64,000 nt of DNA from Niallia circulans (GCF_003726095.1 NZ_CP026031.1:3534001-3598000), one strand, 5' to 3'; positions 46,821 to 55,177 are shown, counted from the stretch's first letter. The notes: generated by a model from the letters alone, not told the origin. Numbers and translations: made by a program.

Positions 46821-47111
46821 TTAAAAATCAAATAAGGAATCGCCATTTCCTTCGTCCATTTTTATTTTATTTGTTTGTGTTTGTATAGTTTGTTTTGGAA
46901 TGCTTATTGGTGCTTGAACAGCTTGGAAGGATGGTTGCTGAACGGGTTGCTGATAGGTTATGCCTTCTTTTCTTTCCTGTTCTAAAACCAATTCACATAA
47001 GGATTTAATTGCGTAAACTCTTTCTCTTATTCTTGCGTCAGAATTGCTTGCTTTTGCTTCTGTCAGCTGATCCTCTATTTTAGCTAATAATTGCTGGATT
47101 GATATATTCAC
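46821..47111 (-). CDS. ywdI: YwdI family protein
   Basis: 96 residues. N-terminal helical region (MNISIQQLLAKIEDQL, VYAIKSLCELVLEQ), a Gln/Pro-rich linker and a conserved acidic end MDEGNGDSLFDF. Function unknown. GTG 47111 follows AAGGAGGG, one base after the stop of the small cysteine-rich gene, so the two are translationally coupled. Confidence 0.82.
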   Translation of the reverse strand: MNISIQQLLAKIEDQLTEAKASNSDARIRERVYAIKSLCELVLEQERKEGITYQQPVQQPSFQAVQAPISIPKQTIQTQTNKIKMDEGNGDSLFDF

Positions 47112-47112
47112 T

Positions 47113-47286
47113 TCATCCCTCCTTTGCCTGAAATCGCAGGCATTCTTGTCCAGATGCTCTTTTTACCTCGACAGATGGCATCATTCTGCCTTTAAATTGG
47201 AATGCCTTGCACCCTTTAGGGAACTGACTATCCCATGTAACATAGTAGAATTTGCATTTATAACAATTAACCTTCTTCTTTTCCAT
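47113..47286 (-). CDS. 57-residue cysteine-rich protein upstream of ywdI
   Basis: ATG 47286 after AGAAGGGG. Sequence features: MEKKKVNCYKCKFYYVTWD, FPKGCKAFQFKG and ECLRF, giving four cysteines (CxxC plus two) that could bind zinc, and many basic residues. It lies between ung and ywdI on the same strand. The junction with ywdI (TGA, one base, GTG) points to a real translated gene. Comparable short proteins occur beside ung in other Bacillaceae, to my recollection. Function unknown. Confidence 0.75.
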   Translation of the reverse strand: MEKKKVNCYKCKFYYVTWDSQFPKGCKAFQFKGRMMPSVEVKRASGQECLRFQAKEG

Positions 47287-47393
47287 TCCAAACCCCTTCT
47301 AATCCCTTAGAAGGAAATACATGATGAGTAGATACTTCTATTTATCTAATAGAAATGACCCTCATATATATTTCCTTTATTATATTCTTCTTT

Positions 47394-48062
47394 TCACAAA
47401 AAATCATCTATACACCAATTGATCGGGGACTGTCCATTATTTTCAAGCATCCTATTTATAGTAGAAAATGGTCTGCTTCCTAGAAAACCACGGTGAGCAG
47501 AAAGTGGACTTGGATGTGTCGATAAAATGGTGCCATGCTTTTCTTGATCAATAATAGCAAGCTTTTTTTGAGCTGGATTTCCCCATAGCACAAAAATAAC
47601 TGGTTCTTCTCTGTCATTCAACATCTTTATTACTTTGTCTGTAAATACTTCCCATCCTTTTCCACGATGAGAATTTGCTTGTCCCGCTCTCACTGTTAAA
47701 ACGGTATTTAATAGAAGCACTCCTTGGTCTGCCCAGCTTTTTAAATAGCCATGGTTCGGAATAGAACAGCCAAGATCAGCGTGAAGCTCTTTATAAATGT
47801 TTTTTAAAGATGGCGGAACTTTTACATCTGGCTTAACGGAAAAGCTTAAGCCATGAGCTTGATTCGGGCCATGATAAGGGTCCTGTCCCAAAATAACAAC
47901 CTTTACTCTGTCATAAGGAGTATAGGTTAAACTATTAAAAATATCTTCTCTTTTAGGATAAATAGTAGATTCTCTGTATTCTGTTTCTAAGAAGGTTTCC
48001 AATTGGATAAAATACTCCTTCTGACGCTCCTGTTCCAATAATTGCTCCCATGATGCTGCCAT
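47394..48062 (-). CDS. ung: Uracil-DNA glycosylase
   Basis: 222 residues. Removes uracil from DNA in base-excision repair. Water-activating loop [20 protein letters not shown] with the catalytic aspartate, [11 protein letters not shown], and the HPSPLS leucine-intercalation loop. ATG 48062 ([11 protein letters not shown]) is seven bases after GGAGG; the longer frame overlaps the preceding gene. It lies 13 bases after the DUF4230 gene. Confidence 0.96.
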   Translation of the reverse strand: MAASWEQLLEQERQKEYFIQLETFLETEYRESTIYPKREDIFNSLTYTPYDRVKVVILGQDPYHGPNQAHGLSFSVKPDVKVPPSLKNIYKELHADLGCSIPNHGYLKSWADQGVLLLNTVLTVRAGQANSHRGKGWEVFTDKVIKMLNDREEPVIFVLWGNPAQKKLAIIDQEKHGTILSTHPSPLSAHRGFLGSRPFSTINRMLENNGQSPINWCIDDFL

Positions 48063-48075
48063 ACTATCTCCTCCT

Positions 48076-48825
48076 TTATTCTCCTGCAAAGCTGACTTCA
48101 AGCGTATAGCCTAGTCTTCCATAGAATTCCTTCAATGTTTTTTGAGCATTTTCCTCTGCTTTCACTAAAATCCCCTGGTCTACAGCCTCTTCCTTCATCG
48201 TTTCCTTTGCTTCATCCATTAAACTATATGCTTCTTCCCACTTTACATCTCCTCTAAAAATGCCTGCAACAGAATATGTTTCTACATTGTCAAAATCAAT
48301 GGAAGGATCCTGAAGAAAATCTGCCTTTGGTAACTCGATATGGATGCTTTTCTCATCCTCATTTACTTTTAATTGATTTTCCGTAACTCGTGATAAGTCT
48401 ACACCAGCTGTTAGTGTCCCTGGTACAACTAACAATATTTTTCTTTTTGTTCCAGGGAAATCCGTTTCAATTTCCTTACCAAAAATTTCATTATCCTCTT
48501 TTTCTAGAATTGTTTTTACAAAAGCTTGAGAGGTGGCTAAAGTGGATAAATCTTTCATCTGTTCTAGATAAGCTGTTGTTTTTAGAACAGACTCTTTCGG
48601 AAAGGCTACTTTCCACAAACCTACTATTCCGGCTATCAAAAGTATGATTAACACACTTAAAAAAAGCATGATTTTTTTATTTAACCGATTCCTTAGTCTA
48701 TATAAACCAAAAAAAGGAAAGCGAATTCCCCTTCTGTTATTTAACTCCATTGCTGTACTTGCCTGTTCCCTTTTCCCTGCACTTAACTCCCGGTTGATTC
48801 GTTCTTTTTCTTTTTTACTTACCAT
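48076..48825 (-). CDS. DUF4230 membrane-anchored protein
   Basis: 249 residues. Basic cytoplasmic N-terminus (1-50), one membrane helix (about 52-72), then an extracytoplasmic DUF4230 domain: [21 protein letters not shown] [28 protein letters not shown], and a C-terminal [12 protein letters not shown]. Function unknown. GGAGGGG precedes ATG 48825. First gene of the run to ung, the small cysteine-rich gene and ywdI. Confidence 0.8.
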   Translation of the reverse strand: MVSKKEKERINRELSAGKREQASTAMELNNRRGIRFPFFGLYRLRNRLNKKIMLFLSVLIILLIAGIVGLWKVAFPKESVLKTTAYLEQMKDLSTLATSQAFVKTILEKEDNEIFGKEIETDFPGTKRKILLVVPGTLTAGVDLSRVTENQLKVNEDEKSIHIELPKADFLQDPSIDFDNVETYSVAGIFRGDVKWEEAYSLMDEAKETMKEEAVDQGILVKAEENAQKTLKEFYGRLGYTLEVSFAGE

Positions 48826-48951
48826 TTAACCCCTCCTGATCCTATTATTGTCTCCTTCTATTATATAGGGAAATTTGTCGATTGTGGGGATATTTGTCTA
48901 TGTAGTATTTCCCAAATCGCAGACTATGAAAAAATTACCAACGAAAAAATT

Positions 48952-48977
48952 GTTTCATTACCATTTTAAGAGGCTAT
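48952..48977 (+). promoter_or_regulatory. Probable sigma-B promoter of the stress gene
   Basis: GTTTCA (48952-48957), 14 bases, GGCTAT (48972-48977), one mismatch in each hexamer to the sigma-B consensus GTTTAA / GGGTAT. It lies 45 bases before a YflT-type general stress gene. Confidence 0.6.
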
Positions 48978-49021
48978 ATAAAAAACATAGATAAATTCCA
49001 CTATTTTAGGAGGCTATCATT

Positions 49022-49345
49022 ATGTATAAAGTAGAAGTAGTAGAAAACGGTGTACAAGCAACAAATATTATTAATGCATTAGAAAATCAAGGCTACAAAA
49101 AAGAGAATATTTACATTTTTGCTCACGATAAAGACCGTTCTGAGGATTTAACAAATGCAACGGAAACTGGAAATGTATCGATGAAGGAGCAAGGTTTACT
49201 TGATTCTATCAGCAACGTTTTCCGAAAAAGAGGAGATGAATTGCGTTCTAAATTACAATCAGTTGGCTTAACAGATGCCGAAGCGGCCAAATACGAGGAA
49301 GTATTAGATACAGGTAAATTAGTAATCGTTGGTTCACAAGAATAA
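49022..49345 (+). CDS. YflT-domain general stress protein
   Basis: 107 residues. The N-terminal MYKVEVVENGVQATNIINAL and IYIFAHDKDRSEDL are typical of the YflT (GSP17M) domain. The second half is helical with FRKRGDELRSKLQSVGLTDAEAAKYE and ends KLVIVGSQE. Cytosolic, function unknown. TAGGAGG precedes ATG 49022. The sigma-B-type promoter upstream supports the general stress role. Confidence 0.83.
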   Translation: MYKVEVVENGVQATNIINALENQGYKKENIYIFAHDKDRSEDLTNATETGNVSMKEQGLLDSISNVFRKRGDELRSKLQSVGLTDAEAAKYEEVLDTGKLVIVGSQE

Positions 49346-49348
49346 AAA

Positions 49349-49376
49349 GAAATCCCGCTTTCTTCTAGCGGGATTT
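49349..49376 (+). terminator. Terminator of the stress gene, first copy of a 28-bp duplication
   Basis: AAATCCCGCT-ttcttct-AGCGGGATTT. The 28 bases from GAAATCC to GGATTT are repeated exactly at 49629-49656, with 252 bases in between. In this copy the T-run is lost (ATTTCAGC). Confidence 0.8.
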
Positions 49377-49628
49377 CAGCTTGTTGACAAAAGGAATTTA
49401 GGAAATGCAAAAGGAATTATTATGCATTGATTGGAGTGGAAGGGGTGAGACTCCTGTGGGATCTGCGAGACAGTCTGAGACCCTGCAGGCCTTTAGGGCG
49501 AAGCGGCTCAGCGCGAGCCCCACGGAAAGCGAATCCCTGCAACGGAAATCAACTCTTATTTAAAAGAATGTATATGTATAAACTAAGACAAACTCCTAAT
49601 TACTGAATTAGGAGTTTGTCGACAGTCT
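49377..49628. mobile_element. 252-bp MITE-like insert between duplicated terminators
   Basis: The ends are imperfect inverted repeats: CAGCTTGTTGACAAA on the left, and CAGACTGTCGACAAA read inward from the right (three mismatches). Its centre is a GC-rich palindromic block (about 49430-49545; GGTGAGACTCCTGTGGG, GAGCCCCACGGAAAGCG). Its right 64 bases are the inverted copy of 18139-18202. It contains no ORF. It is flanked by a 28-bp direct repeat of the local terminator. Confidence 0.6.
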
Positions 49629-49629
49629 G
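49566..49629 (-). repeat. 64-bp hairpin repeat, inverted copy of 18139-18202
   Basis: Read on the minus strand it starts CAGACTGTCGACAAAC and contains the GACAAACTCCTAATT / AATTAGGAGTTTGTC stem. It differs from the 18139 copy by only two or three bases. Confidence 0.8.
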
Positions 49630-49661
49630 AAATCCCGCTTTCTTCTAGCGGGATTTTTTTA
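49629..49661 (-). terminator. Second copy of the terminator, beside moeB
   Basis: AAATCCCGCT / AGCGGGATTT stem again, here with a seven-T run on the plus strand. It abuts the moeB stop and may serve moeB in the other direction. The T-run shows this copy is the original 3' flank of the stress-gene terminator. Confidence 0.75.
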
Positions 49662-50684
49662 TTATCCTAATAATTGGTCATAGAGCTTCTTTGCATAGAC
49701 AGCATCATTTGTTTCATGAATTAACGCTCTCCCATCCTTAAAAAATACTACTCTGTTCCTTTCTAGCTGAACAGATAGGAGGAAAGGATTTTGTCGAACT
49801 TTGTAGCCTTTCTTTTGAAAGCTTTCAGTTAATCGTTGAAAAGGAATATTTTTTGGAATAGAGGGGCGAATTTGGACCGTTTCTCTTCCACATAATACAG
49901 CTACCCTTGTCTGATTCTCCTTTTCGAGAAAAGGATATGTCCGTTTTTCACCACATGTAGGACAATCACTTCCCTTCGCACGGCTTACTTTCACATTGTG
50001 ATATTCATTATTCCATAAATCAAACGTTAAAAAAGTTCCGCGCAAAGCAGCTTTGTCTTCTATTAAAAGCTTCAACGCCTCTGTTACTTGATGAGAAACG
50101 ACCATCTGTACAGCTGGCGCAATAATTCCAACCGTATCACAAGTTAAACCAGTCATAGGCATTGTTTTCAATAAGCAATGAAGACAAGGTGTCTCACCTG
50201 GTATTATTGTGTAGCTCATCCCCGAACTCCCGACACAGGCCCCATAAATCCAGGGAATTCTATGCTTAACAGCCATATCATTTACTATCATTCTTATTTC
50301 CATATTATCAGTAGCATCTATTATTAAGTCGATATTCTCAACTAACTGTTCTAATAGCGCAGCCGTTGCCTCACCAATTATTCCTTTCACTGTGCAGTCT
50401 CTATTAATTTCCTTTAGTCTATTTTCGGCGGCAAATGCTTTTGGTATTTTCTCATCAGCATCCTTTTCTGTATATAGCTGCTGCCGCTGCAGGTTGCTTT
50501 TTTCGACATAATCTCTATCTATAATGGTTAAGCTTCCGATACCGCTTCTGCATAACATCTCTGCAACGGAAGACCCTAATGCACCTGCACCAATAATTAA
50601 TACATGCTTCCTGCCAATTATTCTCTGCCCTTCTTTTCCAATAGAGGAAAACAAAACTTGGCGTGAATATCTGCTTTGATCCAT
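49662..50684 (-). CDS. moeB: Molybdopterin-synthase adenylyltransferase MoeB (ThiF family)
   Basis: 340 residues. E1-like fold: SRQVLFSSIGKEGQ, nucleotide motif LIIGAGALGSSVAEML, DRDYVEKSNLQRQ, and zinc cysteines CLHC and CPTC. It adenylates the C-terminal glycine of MoaD. A C-terminal extension (about 255-340) does not show a clear rhodanese cysteine loop. AAGGAG precedes ATG 50684. Directly downstream of moaD and moaE. Confidence 0.88.
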   Translation of the reverse strand: MDQSRYSRQVLFSSIGKEGQRIIGRKHVLIIGAGALGSSVAEMLCRSGIGSLTIIDRDYVEKSNLQRQQLYTEKDADEKIPKAFAAENRLKEINRDCTVKGIIGEATAALLEQLVENIDLIIDATDNMEIRMIVNDMAVKHRIPWIYGACVGSSGMSYTIIPGETPCLHCLLKTMPMTGLTCDTVGIIAPAVQMVVSHQVTEALKLLIEDKAALRGTFLTFDLWNNEYHNVKVSRAKGSDCPTCGEKRTYPFLEKENQTRVAVLCGRETVQIRPSIPKNIPFQRLTESFQKKGYKVRQNPFLLSVQLERNRVVFFKDGRALIHETNDAVYAKKLYDQLLG

Positions 50685-50701
50685 TTGTAACTACTCCTTC
50701 C

Positions 50702-50935
50702 TCATCCCCCGCTAACAGGTGGAATAAAGGCAATTGTATCGTTTTCTTCCACTGTATCTTCTTCCAATGCAAATTCCTCGTTTACCGCAACCATTACTCC
50801 TTGAAGAGACAGCGAAGGAAATGCATTTAATAAATATTCCTTAAGCTGTGCAATCGTCTGCCCTTGCCATTCCAATTCCATTGCCTCTTTTCCTATTATT
50901 TCTTTCACTCCAGCAAAGAAAAGTAATTGGATCAA
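50702..50935 (-). CDS. moaD: Molybdopterin synthase small subunit MoaD
   Basis: 77 residues with a ubiquitin-like fold ending in the diagnostic PPVSGG, whose terminal glycine is thiocarboxylated. N-terminal IQLLFFAGVKEIIG. TTG 50935 overlaps the moaE stop by four bases (TTGA), so translation is coupled. Confidence 0.92.
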   Translation of the reverse strand: MIQLLFFAGVKEIIGKEAMELEWQGQTIAQLKEYLLNAFPSLSLQGVMVAVNEEFALEEDTVEENDTIAFIPPVSGG

Positions 50936-51393
50936 TTTAATTCCTCCTCACTTGGTGTGCCATCTTCATACCTTTTCGTTCCTTTCTGGTTCCCAATCCA
51001 CTCTTCACCAGATTCCCAATGTTCCCTCTTCCAAATTGGCACGATTTCTTTTATTCTTTCTATCGCATATTGATTGGCCTCATAAGCATCCTTTCGATGA
51101 GGAGTCGAAACTGCTATCACTACCGCTACATCACTGATTTCCAGCTTGCCGATTCGATGAGTAATTGCAATATCAATGTCTCCCCACTTCTCCTTTACCT
51201 CTTCCCCTATTTGCGCAAGTTTTTTCGCAGCCATCGGCACATATGCCTCATATGTTAAAAATAATGTTTTTTTTCCAGCAGTCATTTCCCTTACCGTACC
51301 AATAAAAGTAGTAATCGCACCTGCATTTCTTCTTACAACCTTATCAATAACCTCTTGCAAATTAATTGGACGGTCCGTTATTTCAAATCTCAT
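50932..51393 (-). CDS. moaE: Molybdopterin synthase large subunit MoaE
   Basis: 153 residues. AGAITTFIGTVREMTAGKK, TYEAYVPMAAKKL, IAITHRIGKLEISDVAVVIAVS and the lysine-containing IVPIWKREHW are the MoaE signatures. With MoaD it converts precursor Z to molybdopterin. GAGAGG precedes ATG 51393. First gene of moaE-moaD-moeB; the other cofactor genes (moaA, moaC, moeA, mobA) are not in this window. Confidence 0.94.
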   Translation of the reverse strand: MRFEITDRPINLQEVIDKVVRRNAGAITTFIGTVREMTAGKKTLFLTYEAYVPMAAKKLAQIGEEVKEKWGDIDIAITHRIGKLEISDVAVVIAVSTPHRKDAYEANQYAIERIKEIVPIWKREHWESGEEWIGNQKGTKRYEDGTPSEEELN

Positions 51394-51683
51394 ATGAATT
51401 CCTCTCTCGATCTACTCTTACCTTTTTTTCTTATCGATTTTTCTATTTTTCTTTCAAACGGAAAGATTATATTTAAAGGTTACCATAAACAAAGACAGAA
51501 TTCTCTTACTACTCTTTGCTCTTTTCCATATTTTTTATCATTGGTATGCAAAATCATCTTGTAAAGCAGACTAAGCAAAGGGTGCTGAAAAGTTGTATGA
51601 TTAATTAAAATGGTCTACAATTATTCAATCAAACAAAATTACTTTTCGCTGAAATAATAGCCATTACATAGGAGGCGTAACAA

Positions 51684-52505
51684 ATGAAGAAAGTACTAAC
51701 TTTAGCAGGTTCTGACACAAGCGGTGGTGCAGGTATTCAAGCAGACTTAAAGACATTCCAAGAACTAGGTGTTTATGGTATGACTGCTTTAACAACGATT
51801 GTAACAATGGACCCTAAAAATCATTGGCACCATAACGTATTTCCACAGAATATTAATACAGTTAACGCACAATTAGAAACCGTGTTATCTGTGGGAATTG
51901 ATGCTATGAAAACAGGAATGCTTGGATCTGTTGAAATCATTGAAGCAGCGGCAAAGCTAATTGATGAAAATAATATCAAAAATGTTGTGATTGATCCTGT
52001 CATGATTTGTAAGGGCGAAGATGAAGTTCTTCATCCAGAAACAGCTGATGCCCTACGTGAATTGCTTGTTCCAAGAGCAACTGTAGTAACACCAAACCTT
52101 TTTGAAGCTTGGCAGCTTGCACAAACTGATAAACCAATTAAAACAGTAGAGGATCTAAAAGAAGCGGCAGTTAAAATTCACGAACTTGGACCTAAATATG
52201 TTCTCATCAAAGGCGGCAGTAAGTTAGGACATGAAAAAGCAATTGATCTTCTGTACGATGGAAAAGAATTTACTCTCTTTGAGAGCGAACTAATAGATAC
52301 AACGTATACTCATGGGGCAGGCTGCACAAACTCGGCTGCTATTACAGCTGAACTAGCTAAAGGTGCTACCGTAGAGGAAGCTGTTCAAACAGCAAAAGAT
52401 TTTATTACAGCAGCTATCCGCAATGGTTTTAAATTAAACGAGTATGTAGGACCAACTATGCATGGAGCATATCGTAACGAAAAAGAAAAGCTCAGTGCAA
52501 AATAA
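51684..52505 (+). CDS. pdxK: Pyridoxal/hydroxymethylpyrimidine kinase (PdxK, ThiD-like)
   Basis: 273 residues. Ribokinase-like fold: LAGSDTSGGAGIQADLKTF, VVIDPVMICKGEDEVL, VVTPNLFEAWQL, and the anion-hole TYTHGAGCTNSAAI with the catalytic residues. The B. subtilis orthologue (YwdB) phosphorylates pyridoxal and HMP. AGGAGG precedes ATG 51684. A true ThiD is an alternative reading; the sequence is closest to the PdxK subgroup by GTHGTGCTFSA-like divergence (HGAGCTNS). Confidence 0.88.
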   Translation: MKKVLTLAGSDTSGGAGIQADLKTFQELGVYGMTALTTIVTMDPKNHWHHNVFPQNINTVNAQLETVLSVGIDAMKTGMLGSVEIIEAAAKLIDENNIKNVVIDPVMICKGEDEVLHPETADALRELLVPRATVVTPNLFEAWQLAQTDKPIKTVEDLKEAAVKIHELGPKYVLIKGGSKLGHEKAIDLLYDGKEFTLFESELIDTTYTHGAGCTNSAAITAELAKGATVEEAVQTAKDFITAAIRNGFKLNEYVGPTMHGAYRNEKEKLSAK

Positions 52506-52612
52506 AAACAGCAGTTCAATATATTCTCCTTTTGCCATGCTATTATAAAAGGAGAGTATGCCCTTACCATTTTTTATTATTTAAATAAACTATTAGCAAG
52601 GAGGGATATTCT

Positions 52613-52960
52613 GTGGAATTTGTACAACTGGAAAAAGTGCAAAACGAAATCGACCGTTTTAGTGGAAAGGAAATCTATATCCACTTAGAAACAACAAATG
52701 GCGCTTATGCCAACCATAATGATGAAACCTTCTTCAATTCAGGCGCCTATATCCGTAACGCCCAGCTAACTTATGAATATGGCAAAATTACAGGAAACGG
52801 CCCTTATCGAATTGGCTTAAAAACAGCAATAGGCTGGATTTATGCTGAAGGTATTACCCACTATGAAATTGACGATAAAAATAGATTATTATTGGCAGGC
52901 TTAGACTTTACTGGAAAATTAGCAGTAGCCTTAGAAATAAGCGAAACACCATTTGAATAA
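52613..52960 (+). CDS. yojF: YojF family protein (DUF1806)
   Basis: 115 residues; MEFVQLEKVQNEIDRFSGKEIYIHLETTNGA-like start and RIGLKTAIGWIYAEGITHYE are the DUF1806 features. Function unknown, but the gene is regularly paired with bshB2, as here (49 bases apart), so a role in bacillithiol metabolism is inferred. GTG 52613 follows GGAGGG. Confidence 0.88.
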   Translation: MEFVQLEKVQNEIDRFSGKEIYIHLETTNGAYANHNDETFFNSGAYIRNAQLTYEYGKITGNGPYRIGLKTAIGWIYAEGITHYEIDDKNRLLLAGLDFTGKLAVALEISETPFE

Positions 52961-53009
52961 ACAATTAATGGAACATACTTTTTTTCATTACATGAAAGGA
53001 GGAACTCAG

Positions 53010-53675
53010 ATGGAAACAGAAAGACAAGTATTAGTTATTTTTCCTCACCCCGATGATGAAGCATTCGGCGTATCTGGAACCATTTCAAAATTTTTACACG
53101 AAGGAGTTCCAGTTACTTACGCTTGCTTAACCCTTGGACAAATGGGAAGAAACTTAGGAAACCCACCATTTGCAACAAGAGAATCCTTGCCAGAAATTCG
53201 CAGGAATGAATTAGAGGAAGCAGCAAGAGCAATGGGACTAGAAGATCTCCGTATGCTCGGCTATCGTGATAAAACAATCGAATTCCTAAAAGAGGAAATA
53301 TTAGTCGATGAATTTACAGCATTACTAGATGAATTAAATCCTTCCTTAGTAATTACTTTTTATCCAGGTTATTCTGTGCATCCGGACCACGATGCTACAG
53401 GAGCAGCTGTTGTAAAAGCCATCGCAAAGAGAGAAGCTTCTAAACGACCAAAACTTTATTGTGTAGCGTTTTCCAAGAACACAGAGGAAGATCTTGGACA
53501 GCCAGATATTGAAATTGATGTGGAAAATTTTGCAGACCAGAAAATCAAAACGATTGCAGCCCATCTTTCTCAAACACAACAATATGTGGCAGTATTGCAA
53601 GAAGGAATAAAGAATCAGGATCCAGAAGTTTTAGCTCGACTATATACGGAAAAATATTGGACATATAAATTTTAA
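53010..53675 (+). CDS. bshB2: Bacillithiol biosynthesis deacetylase BshB2
   Basis: 221 residues. LmbE/PIG-L zinc deacetylase: FPHPDDEAFGVSGT near the start (zinc ligands H, D, D) and HPDHDATG near residue 130. Removes acetyl from GlcNAc-malate in bacillithiol synthesis. ATG 53010 follows AAAGGAGG by six bases; a longer in-frame start at 52953 lies inside the yojF end. Confidence 0.93.
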   Translation: METERQVLVIFPHPDDEAFGVSGTISKFLHEGVPVTYACLTLGQMGRNLGNPPFATRESLPEIRRNELEEAARAMGLEDLRMLGYRDKTIEFLKEEILVDEFTALLDELNPSLVITFYPGYSVHPDHDATGAAVVKAIAKREASKRPKLYCVAFSKNTEEDLGQPDIEIDVENFADQKIKTIAAHLSQTQQYVAVLQEGIKNQDPEVLARLYTEKYWTYKF

Positions 53676-53689
53676 TTTTTAAAAAAACA

Positions 53690-53945
53690 GGGAAAGTGAT
53701 AGGGGCATACGTATTGCGAATATAAAAAGGTTTGTGGTAACATCTGCTTCTGCGAGAAAAGAGACGCCTTAGCCCCTTCTTTTTCCCTAGTACATTGTTT
53801 GTCTGTAGAGTAACAGAACGAATTGCTTTCGCCTCTTGGGTTTTTATTTACCTAAATACCCAAAGTTGTGAAAGCAATCGTTATTAAATCGCTATATTAG
53901 ATATTGTTCATCTTTTCCCATTATCTATTTTGTTTTGTCCCTGTA
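53690..53945. repeat. Dispersed intergenic repeat, diverged copy
   Basis: It shares AAAAAGGTTTGTGGTAA (near 53727), CTGTAGAGTAACAGAACGAATTG (split here: CTGTAGAGTAAC, then AGAACGAATTG) and TATTTTGTTTTGTCCC with the composite element at 25945-26433, in the same order. It includes an AAGCAATCG / GCTTTCGCC-flanked hairpin around GGGTTTTTATTTACC. No gene. Confidence 0.5.
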
Positions 53946-53974
53946 TGATTTTTATTAAAGAATAATCGCCTAAA

Positions 53975-54925
53975 TTAAGCTTTCAGCCAAGCATTTGCAA
54001 GTAGAAGCGCTCCTTTTGCTGCCTCAGTGTGCGCCAATGCATTTAGCATAACAAAATCATGAATGATTCCACCAAAACGAACAGAGGTTACCTTTACTCC
54101 CGCTTCACGAAGTTTATTCGCATAAGCTTCTCCTTCATCTCTTAACACATCTGCCTCAGCTGTAATGATTAAAGCATCTGGTAGCCCAACTAATTGATCT
54201 TTTGTTGCTCTTAAAGGAGATGCTGTAATTTCTGCTCTTACTTTTGGATCAACAGTATATTGATCCCAGAACCATTGCATACCATCTCTTCTTAAAAAGT
54301 ACCCTTCTGCAAATTGTTTATAAGAATCTGTTTCAAAGGATGCGTCTGTAACAGGGTAAAATAGTAGCTGTTTTTGAATAGCAGGACCTTTGCGTTCTTT
54401 TGCCATTAATGTGATAGCTGCGGACATATTTCCTCCCACACTGTCACCTGCTACAGAAATTTTATTAATATCAAAGGCATACTCTTCTCCTTTTGCTGCA
54501 ATCCATTCTAACACCGTATATATTTCTTCAATCGCAACCGGATATCTTACTTCTGGAGAAAGGCTATAATTGGTGAATACCACGGCAGCGTTCGAACCTA
54601 CTGCTAATTCACGAATTAGGCGATCATGTGTATGTGCATTACCGAATACCCATCCTGCACCATGTGTATATAAAATCACTGGCAATTTAGTTGTAGAGCT
54701 GTTCTCTGGACGAACAATTTTAATTGATACTTGATTGGTCGGTCCACCTTTAATAAAAAATTCGTTTTCTATCACTGGTAATTTATCTATTTCACTAGAT
54801 TGCACTTCATCTACTGCTACTCTTCCTTCTGCTGGCTCCAACTCAAATAAATATGGGGGATCAGCTGTGTCTTCTGTAAATTTTTTAGCCGCTTCTTCTA
54901 ATACAATTTCATTTTTGTTATTCAT
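53975..54925 (-). CDS. Alpha/beta hydrolase, hormone-sensitive-lipase type esterase
   Basis: 316 residues. Oxyanion motif YTHGAGWVFGN (HGGGW type), nucleophile elbow VAGDSVGGNMSAA with catalytic serine, acid in TAEADVLRDEGEAY, and histidine in GGIIHDFVML. Probably hydrolyses short acyl esters; substrate unknown. AAAGGAG precedes ATG 54925. Two copies of an operator-like site flank its upstream region (54957-54978 and 55057-55080). Confidence 0.87.
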   Translation of the reverse strand: MNNKNEIVLEEAAKKFTEDTADPPYLFELEPAEGRVAVDEVQSSEIDKLPVIENEFFIKGGPTNQVSIKIVRPENSSTTKLPVILYTHGAGWVFGNAHTHDRLIRELAVGSNAAVVFTNYSLSPEVRYPVAIEEIYTVLEWIAAKGEEYAFDINKISVAGDSVGGNMSAAITLMAKERKGPAIQKQLLFYPVTDASFETDSYKQFAEGYFLRRDGMQWFWDQYTVDPKVRAEITASPLRATKDQLVGLPDALIITAEADVLRDEGEAYANKLREAGVKVTSVRFGGIIHDFVMLNALAHTEAAKGALLLANAWLKA

Positions 54926-54956
54926 AGCAAATTACTCCTTTTTTAATTTTCTAAAA

Positions 54957-54978
54957 TTTAATTGCGCACAACTTATTA
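54957..54978 (+). promoter_or_regulatory. Operator-like palindrome, proximal copy
   Basis: TTTAATTGCGCACAACTTATTA, 32 bases upstream of the esterase start. It matches the site at 55057-55080 in inverted orientation (shared core AATTGYGCACAACYTA). The near-palindromic TTGYGCACAA core resembles MarR/OhrR-type operators. Confidence 0.45.
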
Positions 54979-55056
54979 GATTAAAATTTTTTGCTCCTAT
55001 GTTTTCTGTTCCTTTACATAAAGAGTATAAGTAGTTAGTTTAATCTGCTGCCCGCA

Positions 55057-55080
55057 AATTAGGTTGTGCACAATTTAATT
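55057..55080 (-). promoter_or_regulatory. Operator-like palindrome, distal copy
   Basis: On the minus strand TTAAATTGTGCACAACCTAATT, with the core TTGTGCACAA a perfect palindrome. It is paired with the inverted copy at 54957-54978. No MarR-type regulator gene is adjacent. Confidence 0.45.
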
Positions 55081-55126
55081 TCATGATAACTGTTTCCTCA
55101 TTCAAAGTCAATTTATTTTTTATTAA

Positions 55127-55160
55127 AAATGCTGAGGAAAAGTCTTTTTCCTCAGCATTT
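55127..55160 (-). terminator. Terminator of the SRPBCC gene
   Basis: AAATGCTGAGGAAAA / TTTTCCTCAGCATTT perfect stem with a short loop and T-rich flank on the minus strand. Confidence 0.88.
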
Positions 55161-55177
55161 CATCAAAAAGATATATT

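Noticed and set aside
52525..52555. CTCCTTTT/AAAAGGAG hairpin after pdxK as a terminator
   Set aside because: The stem is good, but no T-run follows it on the plus strand.
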